Source of the DNA: Denitrobaculum sp965225735
Lineage (GTDB): Bacteria > Pseudomonadota > Alphaproteobacteria > Kiloniellales > Kiloniellaceae
Assembly: GCA_965225735.1 (NCBI GenBank)
Contig: CBDDBN010000024.1
Coordinates: forward strand, 248,001-312,000
Reading direction: 5' to 3'
Length of the DNA stretch: 64,000 nucleotides
Both the position numbers and the translations under genes were made by a program. The notes beneath the pieces were generated by a model, which worked only from the letters and a program-made list of their open reading frames with translations, searched no databases and was not told the origin of the DNA. This document shows positions 43,718 to 52,589 of the stretch, piece after piece; positions within the stretch are counted from its first letter, which is position 1, and every line of letters begins with the position of its first letter.

Positions 43718-45418
43718 ATGACCCAGACCGCCGCTCAGGATTGGAGCCCTTCGGACAGCGTTTTCCTTCCGAATCTTCTCCCGACCTGCACCGAGGCCGT
43801 GTCGGCTGCCGAAGTCCTTCGCGACCAGGCGCGCGCCGCCGTCGCCAACCTGGTCATGGGTCCCAACGGCAAACCGGATCCGGCGCTGCTGGAGCAAGAG
43901 CAGTTTGCGGTCCACGGCTTTGCCTGGCTCTGCACCTACACAGCTTCTCTAAGAGAAATGCTGAACTGGGCCGAGCGGCTGGAAGGCGAAGGCGCTTTCC
44001 GCGACCTCGAAAAACTCATGCTGCAGGCGGCCTTCGGCGAGTACTTGAGTCAGATCCGCGGTGGCATCGCGCTGAGCCAGGTTGAGATCCTGCGACTCGC
44101 CGATATGGGTCTGCCGCCACAGGCCGAAAGCGCCCTGGACACGGCAAGCGTCCGGGCGCTGATCGCCGGTGGCAACACCGCTGCCGTCCGCCAGCAGATG
44201 GCCGAACTGATGAGCGAAGGCGGTTCCGGCGAGGACTATGGCAATCCGGCGCTGGGCGACGAAACACTCGATATGATCCGCGACCAGTTCCACAAGTTCG
44301 CCGACGACCACATGGAAGCGGCGCACGAATGGCACCTGAAAGACGAACTGATCCCGCTTTCGGTGGTCAATCAGCTCTCGGAACTCGGCGTTTTCGGCCT
44401 GACGGTGCCGGAAGAGTTCGGCGGCCTGGGGCTGGGCAAACTCTCCATGTGCGTGGTCACCGAGGAGCTGTCACGCGGATACATCGGCCTCGGTTCGCTC
44501 GGCACACGCTCCGAAATCGCGGCGGAACTGATCCGCCTGGGCGGTACGGAAGAGCAGAAGACCAAATGGCTGCCCTTGATCGCTTCGGGCGAGATTCTAC
44601 CTACAGCGGTCTTCACTGAACCCAACACAGGTTCCGATCTGGGCTCCCTGCGCACCCGCGCGGTGAAAGACGACGAGGTCTACCGGATCAAAGGCAACAA
44701 GACCTGGATCACCCACGCCGCGCGCAGCGACATCATGACCCTGCTGGCCCGCACCAACCCGAATGAGGCGGGCTACAAAGGCCTTTCCATGTTCATCGCG
44801 GAAAAGCCCCGCGGCGACGATGCCAACCCCTTCCCCGCGCCTGGCATGACCGGCGGCGAGATCAAGGTGCTCGGCTACCGGGGCATGAAGGAGTACGAGC
44901 TCGGCTTCGACGATTTCGAAGTGAAGGCCGAGAACCTGCTTGGCGGCGCGGAAGGCGAAGGCTTCAAGCAGCTGATGGCCACCTTCGAGTCCGCACGTAT
45001 TCAGACGGCAGCACGCGCCGTAGGCGTGGCGCAGTGCGCCATGGAGCTTGGCATGGCCTACGCCAAGGACCGGGTCCAGTTCGGCAAGCCGATCTACAAC
45101 TTCCCCCGAGTCTCAGGAAAGCTGGCATGGATGGCGGTCGAGACCATGATCGCCCGTCAGCTCACCTACGCCTCGGCCCGGGAAAAGGACTCGGACCGGC
45201 GTTGCGATATCGAGGCCGGCATGGCCAAGCTGCTCGGCGCGCGGGTCGCTTGGTCGAACGCGGACAACGCACTGCAGATCCACGGTGGCAACGGCTACGC
45301 CGAGGAGTACAAGATCAGCCGCGTGCTTTGCGATGCGCGCATCTTGAACATCTTCGAGGGCGCCGCCGAGATTCAGGCGCAAGTGGTCGCGCGCGGTCTT
45401 TTGGCCGGGCGGAACTAG
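43718..45418 (+). CDS. mcd: (2S)-methylsuccinyl-CoA dehydrogenase
   Basis: A 566-residue acyl-CoA dehydrogenase, about 170 residues longer than ordinary family members, which is typical of Mcd. The extra N-terminal helical region spans about 1-170. The dehydrogenase core then has GVFGLTVPEEFGGLGLGKLSMC, the FAD site AVFTEPNTGSDLGS, and the C-terminal QIHGGNGYAEEYKISRVLCDARILNIFEGAAEIQ. It oxidises methylsuccinyl-CoA to mesaconyl-CoA, giving electrons to Etf, whose genes follow at 46.6 kb. The ATG at 43718 follows GAGGGA; a TTG at 43688 in frame is unlikely. Confidence 0.93.
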   Translation: MTQTAAQDWSPSDSVFLPNLLPTCTEAVSAAEVLRDQARAAVANLVMGPNGKPDPALLEQEQFAVHGFAWLCTYTASLREMLNWAERLEGEGAFRDLEKLMLQAAFGEYLSQIRGGIALSQVEILRLADMGLPPQAESALDTASVRALIAGGNTAAVRQQMAELMSEGGSGEDYGNPALGDETLDMIRDQFHKFADDHMEAAHEWHLKDELIPLSVVNQLSELGVFGLTVPEEFGGLGLGKLSMCVVTEELSRGYIGLGSLGTRSEIAAELIRLGGTEEQKTKWLPLIASGEILPTAVFTEPNTGSDLGSLRTRAVKDDEVYRIKGNKTWITHAARSDIMTLLARTNPNEAGYKGLSMFIAEKPRGDDANPFPAPGMTGGEIKVLGYRGMKEYELGFDDFEVKAENLLGGAEGEGFKQLMATFESARIQTAARAVGVAQCAMELGMAYAKDRVQFGKPIYNFPRVSGKLAWMAVETMIARQLTYASAREKDSDRRCDIEAGMAKLLGARVAWSNADNALQIHGGNGYAEEYKISRVLCDARILNIFEGAAEIQAQVVARGLLAGRN

Positions 45419-45515
45419 GATCTGAAAGCTGTCGTTGACACCTTCGTTCGCCGCTACACCGGAAATATACCGGGGCGGTCTGGTCGTGGCGGAGGTCAGG
45501 GGATATATCTAGCCC

Positions 45516-45713
45516 ATGACGACATTCTTCAACATCCTGATGGTGCTGGCGCTGCTTGCGGTTCTTGGCGCCCTGGGCGGCGGCCTTTACGCGATGGCGC
45601 GCGGCGGCGACTACAATAAAAAGAACTCCAACAAGTTCATGCGCTGGCGGGTCATCCTGCAGGCGGTCGCACTGGTCATCCTTGCGGTCGCCATCTACGC
45701 CACCAAGGAATAG
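45516..45713 (+). CDS. Twin-transmembrane HIG1-domain protein
   Basis: A 65-residue membrane protein with two hydrophobic segments (about 5-26 and 44-62) around a basic loop, GGDYNKKNSNKFMRWRVILQAV. The MRWRVxLQ segment is the HIG1 hallmark. In mitochondria such proteins stabilise cytochrome oxidase; a bacterial role in respiratory complex support is inferred. It lies between mcd and the cobalamin adenosyltransferase gene, with 97 bp before and 62 bp after. The pairing with the adenosyltransferase is often seen in Alphaproteobacteria. Confidence 0.85.
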   Translation: MTTFFNILMVLALLAVLGALGGGLYAMARGGDYNKKNSNKFMRWRVILQAVALVILAVAIYATKE

Positions 45714-45775
45714 GAAATCTGCGGCAACAACAATGACGGACTCGCGGCATCGGCGGGTTGTGAGGGGATAGAGCT

Positions 45776-46339
45776 GTGGTTCAACTGACACGCATCTACA
45801 CCAAGGGCGGCGACAAGGGGAAAACGTCGCTCAGTAGCGGCGCCCGCGTTCCCAAGCACGATCCGCGTGTGGCGGCTTACGGCACCGTAGACGAGACCAA
45901 CGCGACGGTTGGGCTAGTGCGCCTGTATACGGAGGGCGAGGTCGATGCCCTGCTTTCGCGTGTGCAGAACGATCTGTTCGATCTCGGCGCCGATCTGGCG
46001 ACACCCGAGGTCGAAAACTCCGAGTATCCGCCGCTGCGCATCACGGCCGGCCAGGTGGAGCGGCTGGAGCAGGAAATCGACCGGATCAACGCCAATCTGG
46101 CCCCCCTGAAGTCCTTCATTCTGCCAGGCGGATCGCCAGCCGCGGCCCATCTGCATCTGGCGCGGACGGTGTCGCGCCGCGCGGAGCGGGAAATAACGGC
46201 TCTGGCGGAAAACGACAGCATAAATCCGGAGGCAATCCGCTACATAAACCGCCTCTCAGACCTGCTTTTCGTGCTCTGTCGTCACGTTAACGATGATGGC
46301 GCCAAGGACATTCTCTGGGTGCCCGGCGCGAATCGATAA
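45776..46339 (+). CDS. Cob(I)yrinic acid a,c-diamide / cobalamin adenosyltransferase (PduO type)
   Basis: A 187-residue ATP:cob(I)alamin adenosyltransferase. The ATP site is VQLTRIYTKGGDKGKTSLSSG, followed by RVAAYGTVDETNATVG and SFILPGGSPAAAHLHLARTVSRRAEREI, the conserved PduO/MMAB pattern. It makes adenosylcobalamin, the cofactor of the Ecm enzyme encoded at 39.5 kb, so its place in this cluster is functional. The start is GTG with AGGGGATAGAGCT upstream. MMAB in humans has the same fold and role. Confidence 0.93.
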   Translation: MVQLTRIYTKGGDKGKTSLSSGARVPKHDPRVAAYGTVDETNATVGLVRLYTEGEVDALLSRVQNDLFDLGADLATPEVENSEYPPLRITAGQVERLEQEIDRINANLAPLKSFILPGGSPAAAHLHLARTVSRRAEREITALAENDSINPEAIRYINRLSDLLFVLCRHVNDDGAKDILWVPGANR

Positions 46340-46455
46340 CAACAGGTCGCAAAGAGCGCAAAATTTGCACTGCCGAGAGGCTGCGCGAACCCGCGGAAAC
46401 TCTAGGTTCAGACTGATGTTTTCCGGTCGTTGACAGCCCCGAAGCGGACACTTAA

Positions 46456-46469
46456 TGTGCAGCCGCACA
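46456..46469. promoter_or_regulatory. TGTGC/GCACA inverted repeat upstream of etfBA
   Basis: TGTGCAGCCGCACA is a perfect 5-base inverted repeat with a 4-base centre, followed by AA. It resembles the TGC...GCA core seen in the ecm/ccr spacer. It lies 107 bp before etfB. Another palindrome, AAAACCCCGGTTTT, is at 46532-46545. A shared regulator is inference. Confidence 0.35.
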
Positions 46470-46575
46470 AAACGCCGGGGGGCCGGAAAATGGGCTCTGC
46501 CGCCCTGTCCGACGACACGTCAAAAAGTGTGAAAACCCCGGTTTTGGATCAACAACATACGACCGCGAGAGTTCA

Positions 46576-47325
46576 ATGAAGGTTCTTGTTCCGATTAAAC
46601 GCGTTATCGACGCGAACGTTAAGGTCCGCGTCAAAGCGGATGAGAGCGGTGTCGAGCTGACAAACGTCAAAATGGCGATGAATCCATTTTGCGAGATTGC
46701 GGTCGAGGAAGCGGTTCGCCTGAAAGAGGCTGGCACCGCATCCGAGGTGATCGTCGTTTCCGCTGGCATCGCGCAGTCCCAGGAAACTCTGCGGACCGGC
46801 CTGGCCATGGGCGCCGACCGCGCAATCCTGATCCAGACGGACACGCCGCTGGAGCCGCTGGCCATCGCCAAGCTGCTGAAGGCTGTGGTCGACAAGGAAG
46901 AGCCGGGCCTGCTGCTGCTGGGCAAACAGGCGATCGATGGCGACAACAACCAGACGGCCCAGATGATCTCGGCCCTGCTGGGTTGGTCGCAGGCGACCTT
47001 TGCGTCGAAGGTCGCGGTCGACGGAGACAAGCTGAACGTCACGCGTGAAGTCGACGGTGGTCTCGAGAACGTCAATCTCAACATGCCGGCCGTGGTCAGC
47101 GTCGATCTGCGCTTGAACGAGCCGCGCTACGCCTCTCTGCCGAACATCATGAAAGCGAAGAAAAAGCCGCTTGAGACCATGACGCCGGAAGATCTGGGCG
47201 TCGATGTGACCCCGCGGGTTGAGACGGTCAAGGTCGTGGAGCCGCCGGCGCGCCAGGCGGGCGTTAAGGTCGGAAGCGTCGCTGAACTGGTGGACAAACT
47301 AAAGAACGAAGCGAAGGTAATCTGA
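46576..47325 (+). CDS. etfB: Electron transfer flavoprotein beta subunit
   Basis: A 249-residue protein, the small subunit of the heterodimeric FAD protein that takes electrons from acyl-CoA dehydrogenases. It starts MKVLVPIKRVIDANVKVRVK and has the family signature VDLRLNEPRYASLPNIMKAKKKPLE near residues 175-195, plus the AMP-binding region LLLGKQAIDGDNNQTAQMISALLGW. It serves Mcd here and fatty acid dehydrogenases generally. The stop overlaps the etfA start by one base. Confidence 0.96.
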   Translation: MKVLVPIKRVIDANVKVRVKADESGVELTNVKMAMNPFCEIAVEEAVRLKEAGTASEVIVVSAGIAQSQETLRTGLAMGADRAILIQTDTPLEPLAIAKLLKAVVDKEEPGLLLLGKQAIDGDNNQTAQMISALLGWSQATFASKVAVDGDKLNVTREVDGGLENVNLNMPAVVSVDLRLNEPRYASLPNIMKAKKKPLETMTPEDLGVDVTPRVETVKVVEPPARQAGVKVGSVAELVDKLKNEAKVI

Positions 47326-48272
47326 TGAGCATTCTGGTTATTGCAGAGCACGACAACGCCGCTCTGAAGCCGGCTGTCCTCAACGCAGTGACAGCGGCGG
47401 TTGAACTCGCCGGGCACACCGGTGGCGAAGTCCACCTGCTGGTTGCCGGCGAAAACTGTGGCGCAGCCGCCAGCGAAGCCGGCCAGGTCGCCGGCGTCGC
47501 CAAGGTGCTTCAGGCCGATGGTGCTGAATACGCTCACGGTCTGGCCGAAAACCTGGCGCCGCTGATCGTCAAGCTGGCCTCCGGTTACAGCCACGTTGTG
47601 GCCGCAGCCACGACCTTCGGCAAGAACGTTATGCCGCGCGCCGCCGCGTTGCTCGACGTTCAGCAGATCTCGGACATCTCCGCCGTAGAATCCGCCGACA
47701 CCTTCGTGCGGCCAATCTACGCAGGTAACGCGATGGCAACCGTGCGTTCGGGCGACTCCGTCAAGCTGGTCACCATCCGTGGCACGGCCTTCGACGCCGC
47801 CGAGGCGCAGGGCGGATCCGCCGCGGTCGAGAGCGTGGATGCAACGGGCGACTCCGGCCTCTCGCGCTTCGTCGGACAGGAACTGACCAAGTCCGAACGT
47901 CCGGAATTGACCACCGCGGGAATCGTGATCTCCGGCGGACGCGGCATGCAAAGCGGCGACAACTTCGCCATGCTGGAAAAGGTTGCCGACAAGCTGGGTG
48001 CCGCCATCGGCGCTTCGCGCGCCGCCGTCGATGCGGGCTTCGTCCCCAACGACTACCAGGTCGGTCAGACCGGCAAGGTCGTGGCGCCGGATCTGTACCT
48101 GGCTATCGGTATCTCGGGCGCCATTCAGCACCTGGCCGGTATGAAGGACTCCAAGGTAATCGTCGCCATCAATAAGGATGAAGAAGCGCCGATCTTCCAG
48201 GTTGCCGACTACGGCCTTGTCGCTGATCTGTTCCAGGCTGTCCCGGAACTTGAAGCAGCCCTTGACGGCTAA
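47325..48272 (+). CDS. etfA: Electron transfer flavoprotein alpha subunit
   Basis: A 315-residue protein binding FAD. It opens MSILVIAEHDNAALKPAVLNAVTAA. The C-terminal FAD domain has VISGGRGMQSGDNFAMLEKVADKLGAAIGASRAAVDAGFVPNDYQVGQTGKVVAPDLYLAIGISGAIQHLAGMKDSKVIVAINKDEEAPIF, including the conserved alpha-subunit motif. It partners EtfB; the ATG shares its A with the etfB TGA (TGATG). A long hairpin follows the stop, before hbd. Confidence 0.96.
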   Translation: MSILVIAEHDNAALKPAVLNAVTAAVELAGHTGGEVHLLVAGENCGAAASEAGQVAGVAKVLQADGAEYAHGLAENLAPLIVKLASGYSHVVAAATTFGKNVMPRAAALLDVQQISDISAVESADTFVRPIYAGNAMATVRSGDSVKLVTIRGTAFDAAEAQGGSAAVESVDATGDSGLSRFVGQELTKSERPELTTAGIVISGGRGMQSGDNFAMLEKVADKLGAAIGASRAAVDAGFVPNDYQVGQTGKVVAPDLYLAIGISGAIQHLAGMKDSKVIVAINKDEEAPIFQVADYGLVADLFQAVPELEAALDG

Positions 48273-48290
48273 GGCTACCGGACTAGAGTT

Positions 48291-48329
48291 GCGATGCCGG
48301 TTGCCAATTATTCCCGCAACCGGCATCGC
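48291..48329 (+). terminator. Very strong hairpin between etfA and hbd
   Basis: GCGATGCCGGTTGC and GCAACCGGCATCGC form a perfect 14-bp stem with an 11-base loop, 18 bp after the etfA stop. It is followed by TTCGG and not by a T-run, so it may reduce read-through or protect the etfBA mRNA 3' end while hbd is read less. Confidence 0.6.
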
Positions 48330-48384
48330 TTCGGAACAAGCCGAAGACGACAACTTAAGTAAAAACTGATAACCGGACTCGCTC

Positions 48385-49278
48385 ATGGCAGACGTAAACA
48401 TCCAGGACATTAAGTCCATCGGCGTTTTAGGCGCCGGGCAGATGGGCACAGGTATCGCCCACGTCTTTTCCCTGGCCGGGTACGATGTCAGGCTGTCCGA
48501 CCTCAGCGACGAGAAACTCGCCGAAGCGGTCGAAACCATCGAGCGCCATATGCGGCGTCAGGTCGCCAAGGGCCGCGCGACGCCCGAGGATGTCGAAAAG
48601 GCCTTGAGCCGGATATCTACGGCGACCGATTACAATCCCTTCGCCGATTGCGAGGTGGTTATCGAGGCGGCGACGGAGAACGAAGAACTCAAGCGTGAGA
48701 TCTTCAAGGAGCTCTGCCCGGTCCTGAAACCCGAGGCAATCCTCTGCTCCAACACCTCTTCGATCTCGATCACCCGCCTGGCCTCCGTTACCGACCGTCC
48801 CGCACAGTTCATGGGTATGCATTTCATGAACCCGGTTCCGGTGATGCAGCTGGTCGAGTTGATTCGCGGTATCGCGACGGAAGAGAGCACCTTCTCTACC
48901 ATCCGGGATCTGACGCAATCGCTCGGCAAGACCACGGCATCGGCCGAGGACTTCCCTGCGTTCATCGTCAACCGGGTCCTGCTGCCGATGATCAACGAGG
49001 CGGTCTATACCCTCTACGAAGGTGTCGGCTCGGTCGACGCCATCGACACCGCCATGCGCCTGGGCGCCAACCACCCCATGGGGCCGCTGGAACTGGCCGA
49101 CTTTATCGGACTGGACACCTGCCTCGCCATCATGTCGGTGCTCTACGAAGGATTGGCGGACACCAAATACCGCCCCTGCCCTCTGCTGGTGAAATATGTC
49201 GAAGCCGGCTGGGTGGGTCAGAAGTCCGGCCGTGGTTTCTACGACTATTCCGGCGAGACGCCTGTCCCAACGCGCTAA
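48385..49278 (+). CDS. hbd: 3-hydroxybutyryl-CoA dehydrogenase
   Basis: A 297-residue NAD(P)-dependent dehydrogenase interconverting acetoacetyl-CoA and 3-hydroxybutyryl-CoA. The dinucleotide site is GVLGAGQMGTGIAHVFSLAGYDV, the catalytic histidine is in MGMHFMNPVPVMQLVELIRG, and the C-terminal domain has GANHPMGPLELADFIGLDT. The (S)-specific product is a precursor of crotonyl-CoA used by Ccr, so it fits the pathway, but the family also serves fatty acid or phenylacetate oxidation. It is convergent with the cyclodeaminase gene, overlapping by 4 bp. Confidence 0.93.
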   Translation: MADVNIQDIKSIGVLGAGQMGTGIAHVFSLAGYDVRLSDLSDEKLAEAVETIERHMRRQVAKGRATPEDVEKALSRISTATDYNPFADCEVVIEAATENEELKREIFKELCPVLKPEAILCSNTSSISITRLASVTDRPAQFMGMHFMNPVPVMQLVELIRGIATEESTFSTIRDLTQSLGKTTASAEDFPAFIVNRVLLPMINEAVYTLYEGVGSVDAIDTAMRLGANHPMGPLELADFIGLDTCLAIMSVLYEGLADTKYRPCPLLVKYVEAGWVGQKSGRGFYDYSGETPVPTR

Positions 49279-50207
49279 GTGTTGAACTTTTCGTAAATCA
49301 CGGACGCCGTCATCAGATCCAGATGAGCGCCGCCGCCGTTTTTGAAGAGGGTGATGGCCTCCGCGCTACTGCGCCCGCCTCCGCCGTTACATAGGTCGTA
49401 GAGGTCCCCCTTAACCTCAGCTTCTGTGATCACACCGGTCGCGAGAGGAATAGCTAGTTCGCCGATGTCCTCGAAGGTGGTTTCGCGAGAGTCGACGAAG
49501 ACCTCAGCTTTGCGCATGAGGGCGTCATCCGCCTCGCGCATATCCGGACGATAGGCCCCGATCAGATCCACATGCGTGCCGGGCCCGATCCATTCGCCCA
49601 GCAATATAGGTTCGGTCGTCATGGTGGCGGAGGAAATGATGTCTGCATCACCAGCGGCCTCGGCCAGATCGCCGGCGACGCTTATTTCCACGCCTTGCCC
49701 AGCGAATTCTTCGGCAAGCGCTTCGGCCTTGGCCCTATTGCGATTCCAAATGGCGAACGACTCAAGACTCGGAAAAATTTCCCGATAAGCTGAAAAGAGC
49801 GACCGCGCCACGGTGCCGGCGCCAACGATCAATAGCTTCTTTGAGTCAGACCGGGCCAGGAGGCGTGCGCCGAGCAGAGAATCTCCAGCGGTTTTCCATT
49901 TGGTCACCAGAACGCCGTCGAGTACCGCCTTCACCTGTCCGGTTTGCTCGTCGAACAGCAACATAGCGCCATGGATCGAGGGCAGTGGCGGCGTACGATC
50001 GTTGTTTTCCGGAAAGACCGACATCGACTTGAGGGCAAGCCCCAGCCCCTTAATCCAGGCGCCGCGGTTCAGCAACGCGCGATCCGCGTCGCGCAATAGC
50101 AGATCTCCGACCTGCGCTTTCTCCAAGCGGTGCCCGGCCTCCAAAGCGTCGGCGATTGTCGTCCAGTTCAGTTTGTGGTCGATATCCTCGAAGGCAATAG
50201 TCTGCAT
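49275..50207 (-). CDS. Ornithine cyclodeaminase / mu-crystallin family protein
   Basis: A 310-residue NAD(P)-binding protein. It shows the OCD/Mu pattern: LPSIHGAMLLFDEQTGQVKAVLDGVLVTKWKTAGDSLLGARLLAR, then the Rossmann motif KLLIVGAGTVARSLFSAYREIFP and VDLIGAYRPDMREADDALMRKAEVFVDSRETT. Members include ornithine cyclodeaminase, alanine dehydrogenase and imine reductases, and the real substrate is not visible. The ATG at 50207 follows GAGGAGCGGC; an in-frame start at 50240 is less likely. Confidence 0.86.
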   Translation of the reverse strand: MQTIAFEDIDHKLNWTTIADALEAGHRLEKAQVGDLLLRDADRALLNRGAWIKGLGLALKSMSVFPENNDRTPPLPSIHGAMLLFDEQTGQVKAVLDGVLVTKWKTAGDSLLGARLLARSDSKKLLIVGAGTVARSLFSAYREIFPSLESFAIWNRNRAKAEALAEEFAGQGVEISVAGDLAEAAGDADIISSATMTTEPILLGEWIGPGTHVDLIGAYRPDMREADDALMRKAEVFVDSRETTFEDIGELAIPLATGVITEAEVKGDLYDLCNGGGGRSSAEAITLFKNGGGAHLDLMTASVIYEKFNT

Positions 50208-50336
50208 GCCGCTCCTCAATCCTTTGCCACAAGGAGCCACAGAAGAGATTGTTCACATTGCTGCAGCGACTCCAGGAGGTCGGCATTCTACCTGATCGTT
50301 TGCCGTCCGCGAGGCGCAATTGTCAGGAGACGGCCA

Positions 50337-52571
50337 TCACCCCGCTTTGGATAGCTTTGAGTGATACCGGCGATCGGCGGGCAGAATAAGGGTAACGCTG
50401 GTGCCTTCGTCGACCCGCGAGTCGATCTGAATACGGCCGCCATGGCTTTCGATGTAGGCGTTCGCCAACGTAAGGCCCAAACCCGCGCCCTCGTAGGTCC
50501 GCTGGAGGCTGCTGTCAGCTTGCCCGAAAGCCTTCAGACAGTTTTCAATCTGGTCTTCAGCGATCCCAATCCCGCTATCCGACACAGACAACAGAGCATC
50601 TCCGTTGTCGCCGATCCGCAGCGATAGCGTGACATGACCCTCTGCTTTGTTAAACTTGATCGCATTCGAAACGACCGATCCCAGCGCCTGTTTGATCAGT
50701 CTTTCATCGACGACAAAGAAGACATTTTCTTCAGGCGGCTCGATGTTCAATGTCAACCCGGCTTCTTCAGCGCGTTCCCGCGAAAGACTCCCCAACCGAG
50801 TCATAAGATCGACCAGATCGACTTCTTCCTCACGCAGTTCCAGCTTCCCGTCTTCGATGCGCGCAAAGTCCAAGACGTCGGTCACGGTTGCCAGCAACCG
50901 CGCGCCCCCGTCATAAATATCGTTGGCATATTCTTTGTAATTGGGCGATCCCAGCGGGCCGAAAAGCTCGTTTTGCATCACCTCCGCAAAGCCCATCACC
51001 GCATTGAGGGGTGTCTTAAGTTCGTGGCTCATGTTGGCCAGGAACTCGGTCTTTGCCCGGTTGGCCATTTCCGCCTTTTGCTTCGCCACGCGCAGTTCGC
51101 GTTCACGCCGTTGCGCGCGCTTTTCCGCTTTGACCCGGCGGTCGATATCGCGCATGAGAAGGATAAGCCCGCCGCCATGCTGTTCCTCCAACCGGGTAAC
51201 GGCCAAATCCGCATGAAATGCTCTACCCGTCATACGCCGACAGAGGATGTGTTGCGAAACACCGAATGAAACGGCTTCAGCCAGAACCTGCTCGAAATCC
51301 GCCAAGTCAGTCAATTTCGAGGGCAGGTACAATTCGGACATCTTCAAGCCCTTGGCCTTGGCGCGCGAGACGCGAAAGATGCGGACAGCCGCGTTATTGA
51401 CGGAACAGATTTGGCCGTTCTTGTCGATCGTGATGAGCGCATCGAACGCGTTTTCGGCGACGTTCGCCATCATGGCCTGCGACCGTATCCGCGCAAGGCG
51501 TTCGGCGATCACCTTCAATCCGAGTTCCCGGAAACGGATCATGACCACGAAGGTACCGGATAAGAAAACCCCAACGATAACCGGCGCGACAGGCACGAGC
51601 TGTCCAGACTTGACTTGAACGATGTGCGCGACAACGAACGCAGTAGCACAGATTGCGATGTTCACAGCAAGCGCGATCCCTGGCCGCAAACGCCAAGTCG
51701 CAAAAGCAATCCCGATTGTCGTTACAAAAAGGACAACCGCGACCAATAGAAAGGGTACGCCCCTCAGCGCACGATCCTGCACCAAAGACTGCGCGGCAAG
51801 CATCTGCACAAAGACACCGGGTAGCGACCGGTAGATTGGCGTGGCAACGTTGTCGCCAAGTTCAACAGCCGTCGCGCCGACGAGAATTGTCTTTCCTGCA
51901 AGCAGCGCAGGATCCACGGCGCCGCTGGCCACATCGGCGAAGGAGTAACGCTCAATCGAGCCAGGATCGATGCTGTAGTCGATCCACAACTTTTCCGGCC
52001 GAACTTGACCTTCCACCCTTGTTAAAGGTTGCCGAGCAATGCTGCTAGGGATGGACGGGATCTGTGAAGCGTTCCAGTCCTGAACGACCGGTAACTGCCA
52101 GACAAGTCCATCGCTTTCTGGGAACACATTCGCGGCAGCCACTTCGCTATGTTGGGCAAATCTTGGCAACGGCCCGACATCGACGAACACACCTTCCGAC
52201 TCGCTCCATTGACGAAAGGCCGCCAGCACGGTTCGTCCGCTTCTGCGAGCGAGGGCGTTTTCCAGAGCCAGATCGTCGACCTCGTTGCTTGCCAAACTGA
52301 AGTCGACGTCGAAAACAATTGTTTCGACATCGGCAGCCGTCAGACGATCGATCAGCAAAGCATGCAGCGATCGTTTCCAGGGCCAGGTGCCTATCTGGCG
52401 CAAGCTCTGCGGATCAATTTCCACGATGACAAAACGGTTGTCCGCATCGCGTTGGCTGAGTTGAAAGCGCTGTTCAAGTAAGGGTCTCTCGATGAATTCG
52501 AGAGACCCCGACGCAAAAGCCAGCAATGCGATCACAAAGGCGGAAATGCCGCATGCAAGCCGGGCAATCAT
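50337..52571 (-). CDS. CHASE2-domain sensor histidine kinase
   Basis: A 744-residue membrane kinase. A signal-anchor helix (about 5-25) precedes a periplasmic CHASE2 domain (about 30-270: IVEIDPQSLRQIGTWPWKRSLHALLIDRL). Three close hydrophobic segments (about 275-345) follow, then a PAS-like domain (NAFDALITIDKNGQICSVN), a HisKA domain with FLANMSHELKTPLNAVMGFAEVMQNELFG, and an ATPase domain with NAIKFNKAEG, SDSGIGIAEDQ and GAGLGLTLANAYIESHGG. No receiver domain or response regulator is attached or adjacent. It lies 18 bp after the FecR-domain gene, so the two probably form an operon in which FecR-like protein and CHASE2 sense an envelope signal. Confidence 0.92.
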   Translation of the reverse strand: MIARLACGISAFVIALLAFASGSLEFIERPLLEQRFQLSQRDADNRFVIVEIDPQSLRQIGTWPWKRSLHALLIDRLTAADVETIVFDVDFSLASNEVDDLALENALARRSGRTVLAAFRQWSESEGVFVDVGPLPRFAQHSEVAAANVFPESDGLVWQLPVVQDWNASQIPSIPSSIARQPLTRVEGQVRPEKLWIDYSIDPGSIERYSFADVASGAVDPALLAGKTILVGATAVELGDNVATPIYRSLPGVFVQMLAAQSLVQDRALRGVPFLLVAVVLFVTTIGIAFATWRLRPGIALAVNIAICATAFVVAHIVQVKSGQLVPVAPVIVGVFLSGTFVVMIRFRELGLKVIAERLARIRSQAMMANVAENAFDALITIDKNGQICSVNNAAVRIFRVSRAKAKGLKMSELYLPSKLTDLADFEQVLAEAVSFGVSQHILCRRMTGRAFHADLAVTRLEEQHGGGLILLMRDIDRRVKAEKRAQRRERELRVAKQKAEMANRAKTEFLANMSHELKTPLNAVMGFAEVMQNELFGPLGSPNYKEYANDIYDGGARLLATVTDVLDFARIEDGKLELREEEVDLVDLMTRLGSLSRERAEEAGLTLNIEPPEENVFFVVDERLIKQALGSVVSNAIKFNKAEGHVTLSLRIGDNGDALLSVSDSGIGIAEDQIENCLKAFGQADSSLQRTYEGAGLGLTLANAYIESHGGRIQIDSRVDEGTSVTLILPADRRYHSKLSKAG

Positions 52572-52589
52572 TGGAATGAAAGCGACGTT

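Noticed and set aside
47127..48539. Antisense frame of 470 codons opposite etfA
   Set aside because: The plus strand has clear EtfB and EtfA motifs with coupled stop and start, so the reverse frame is a shadow.
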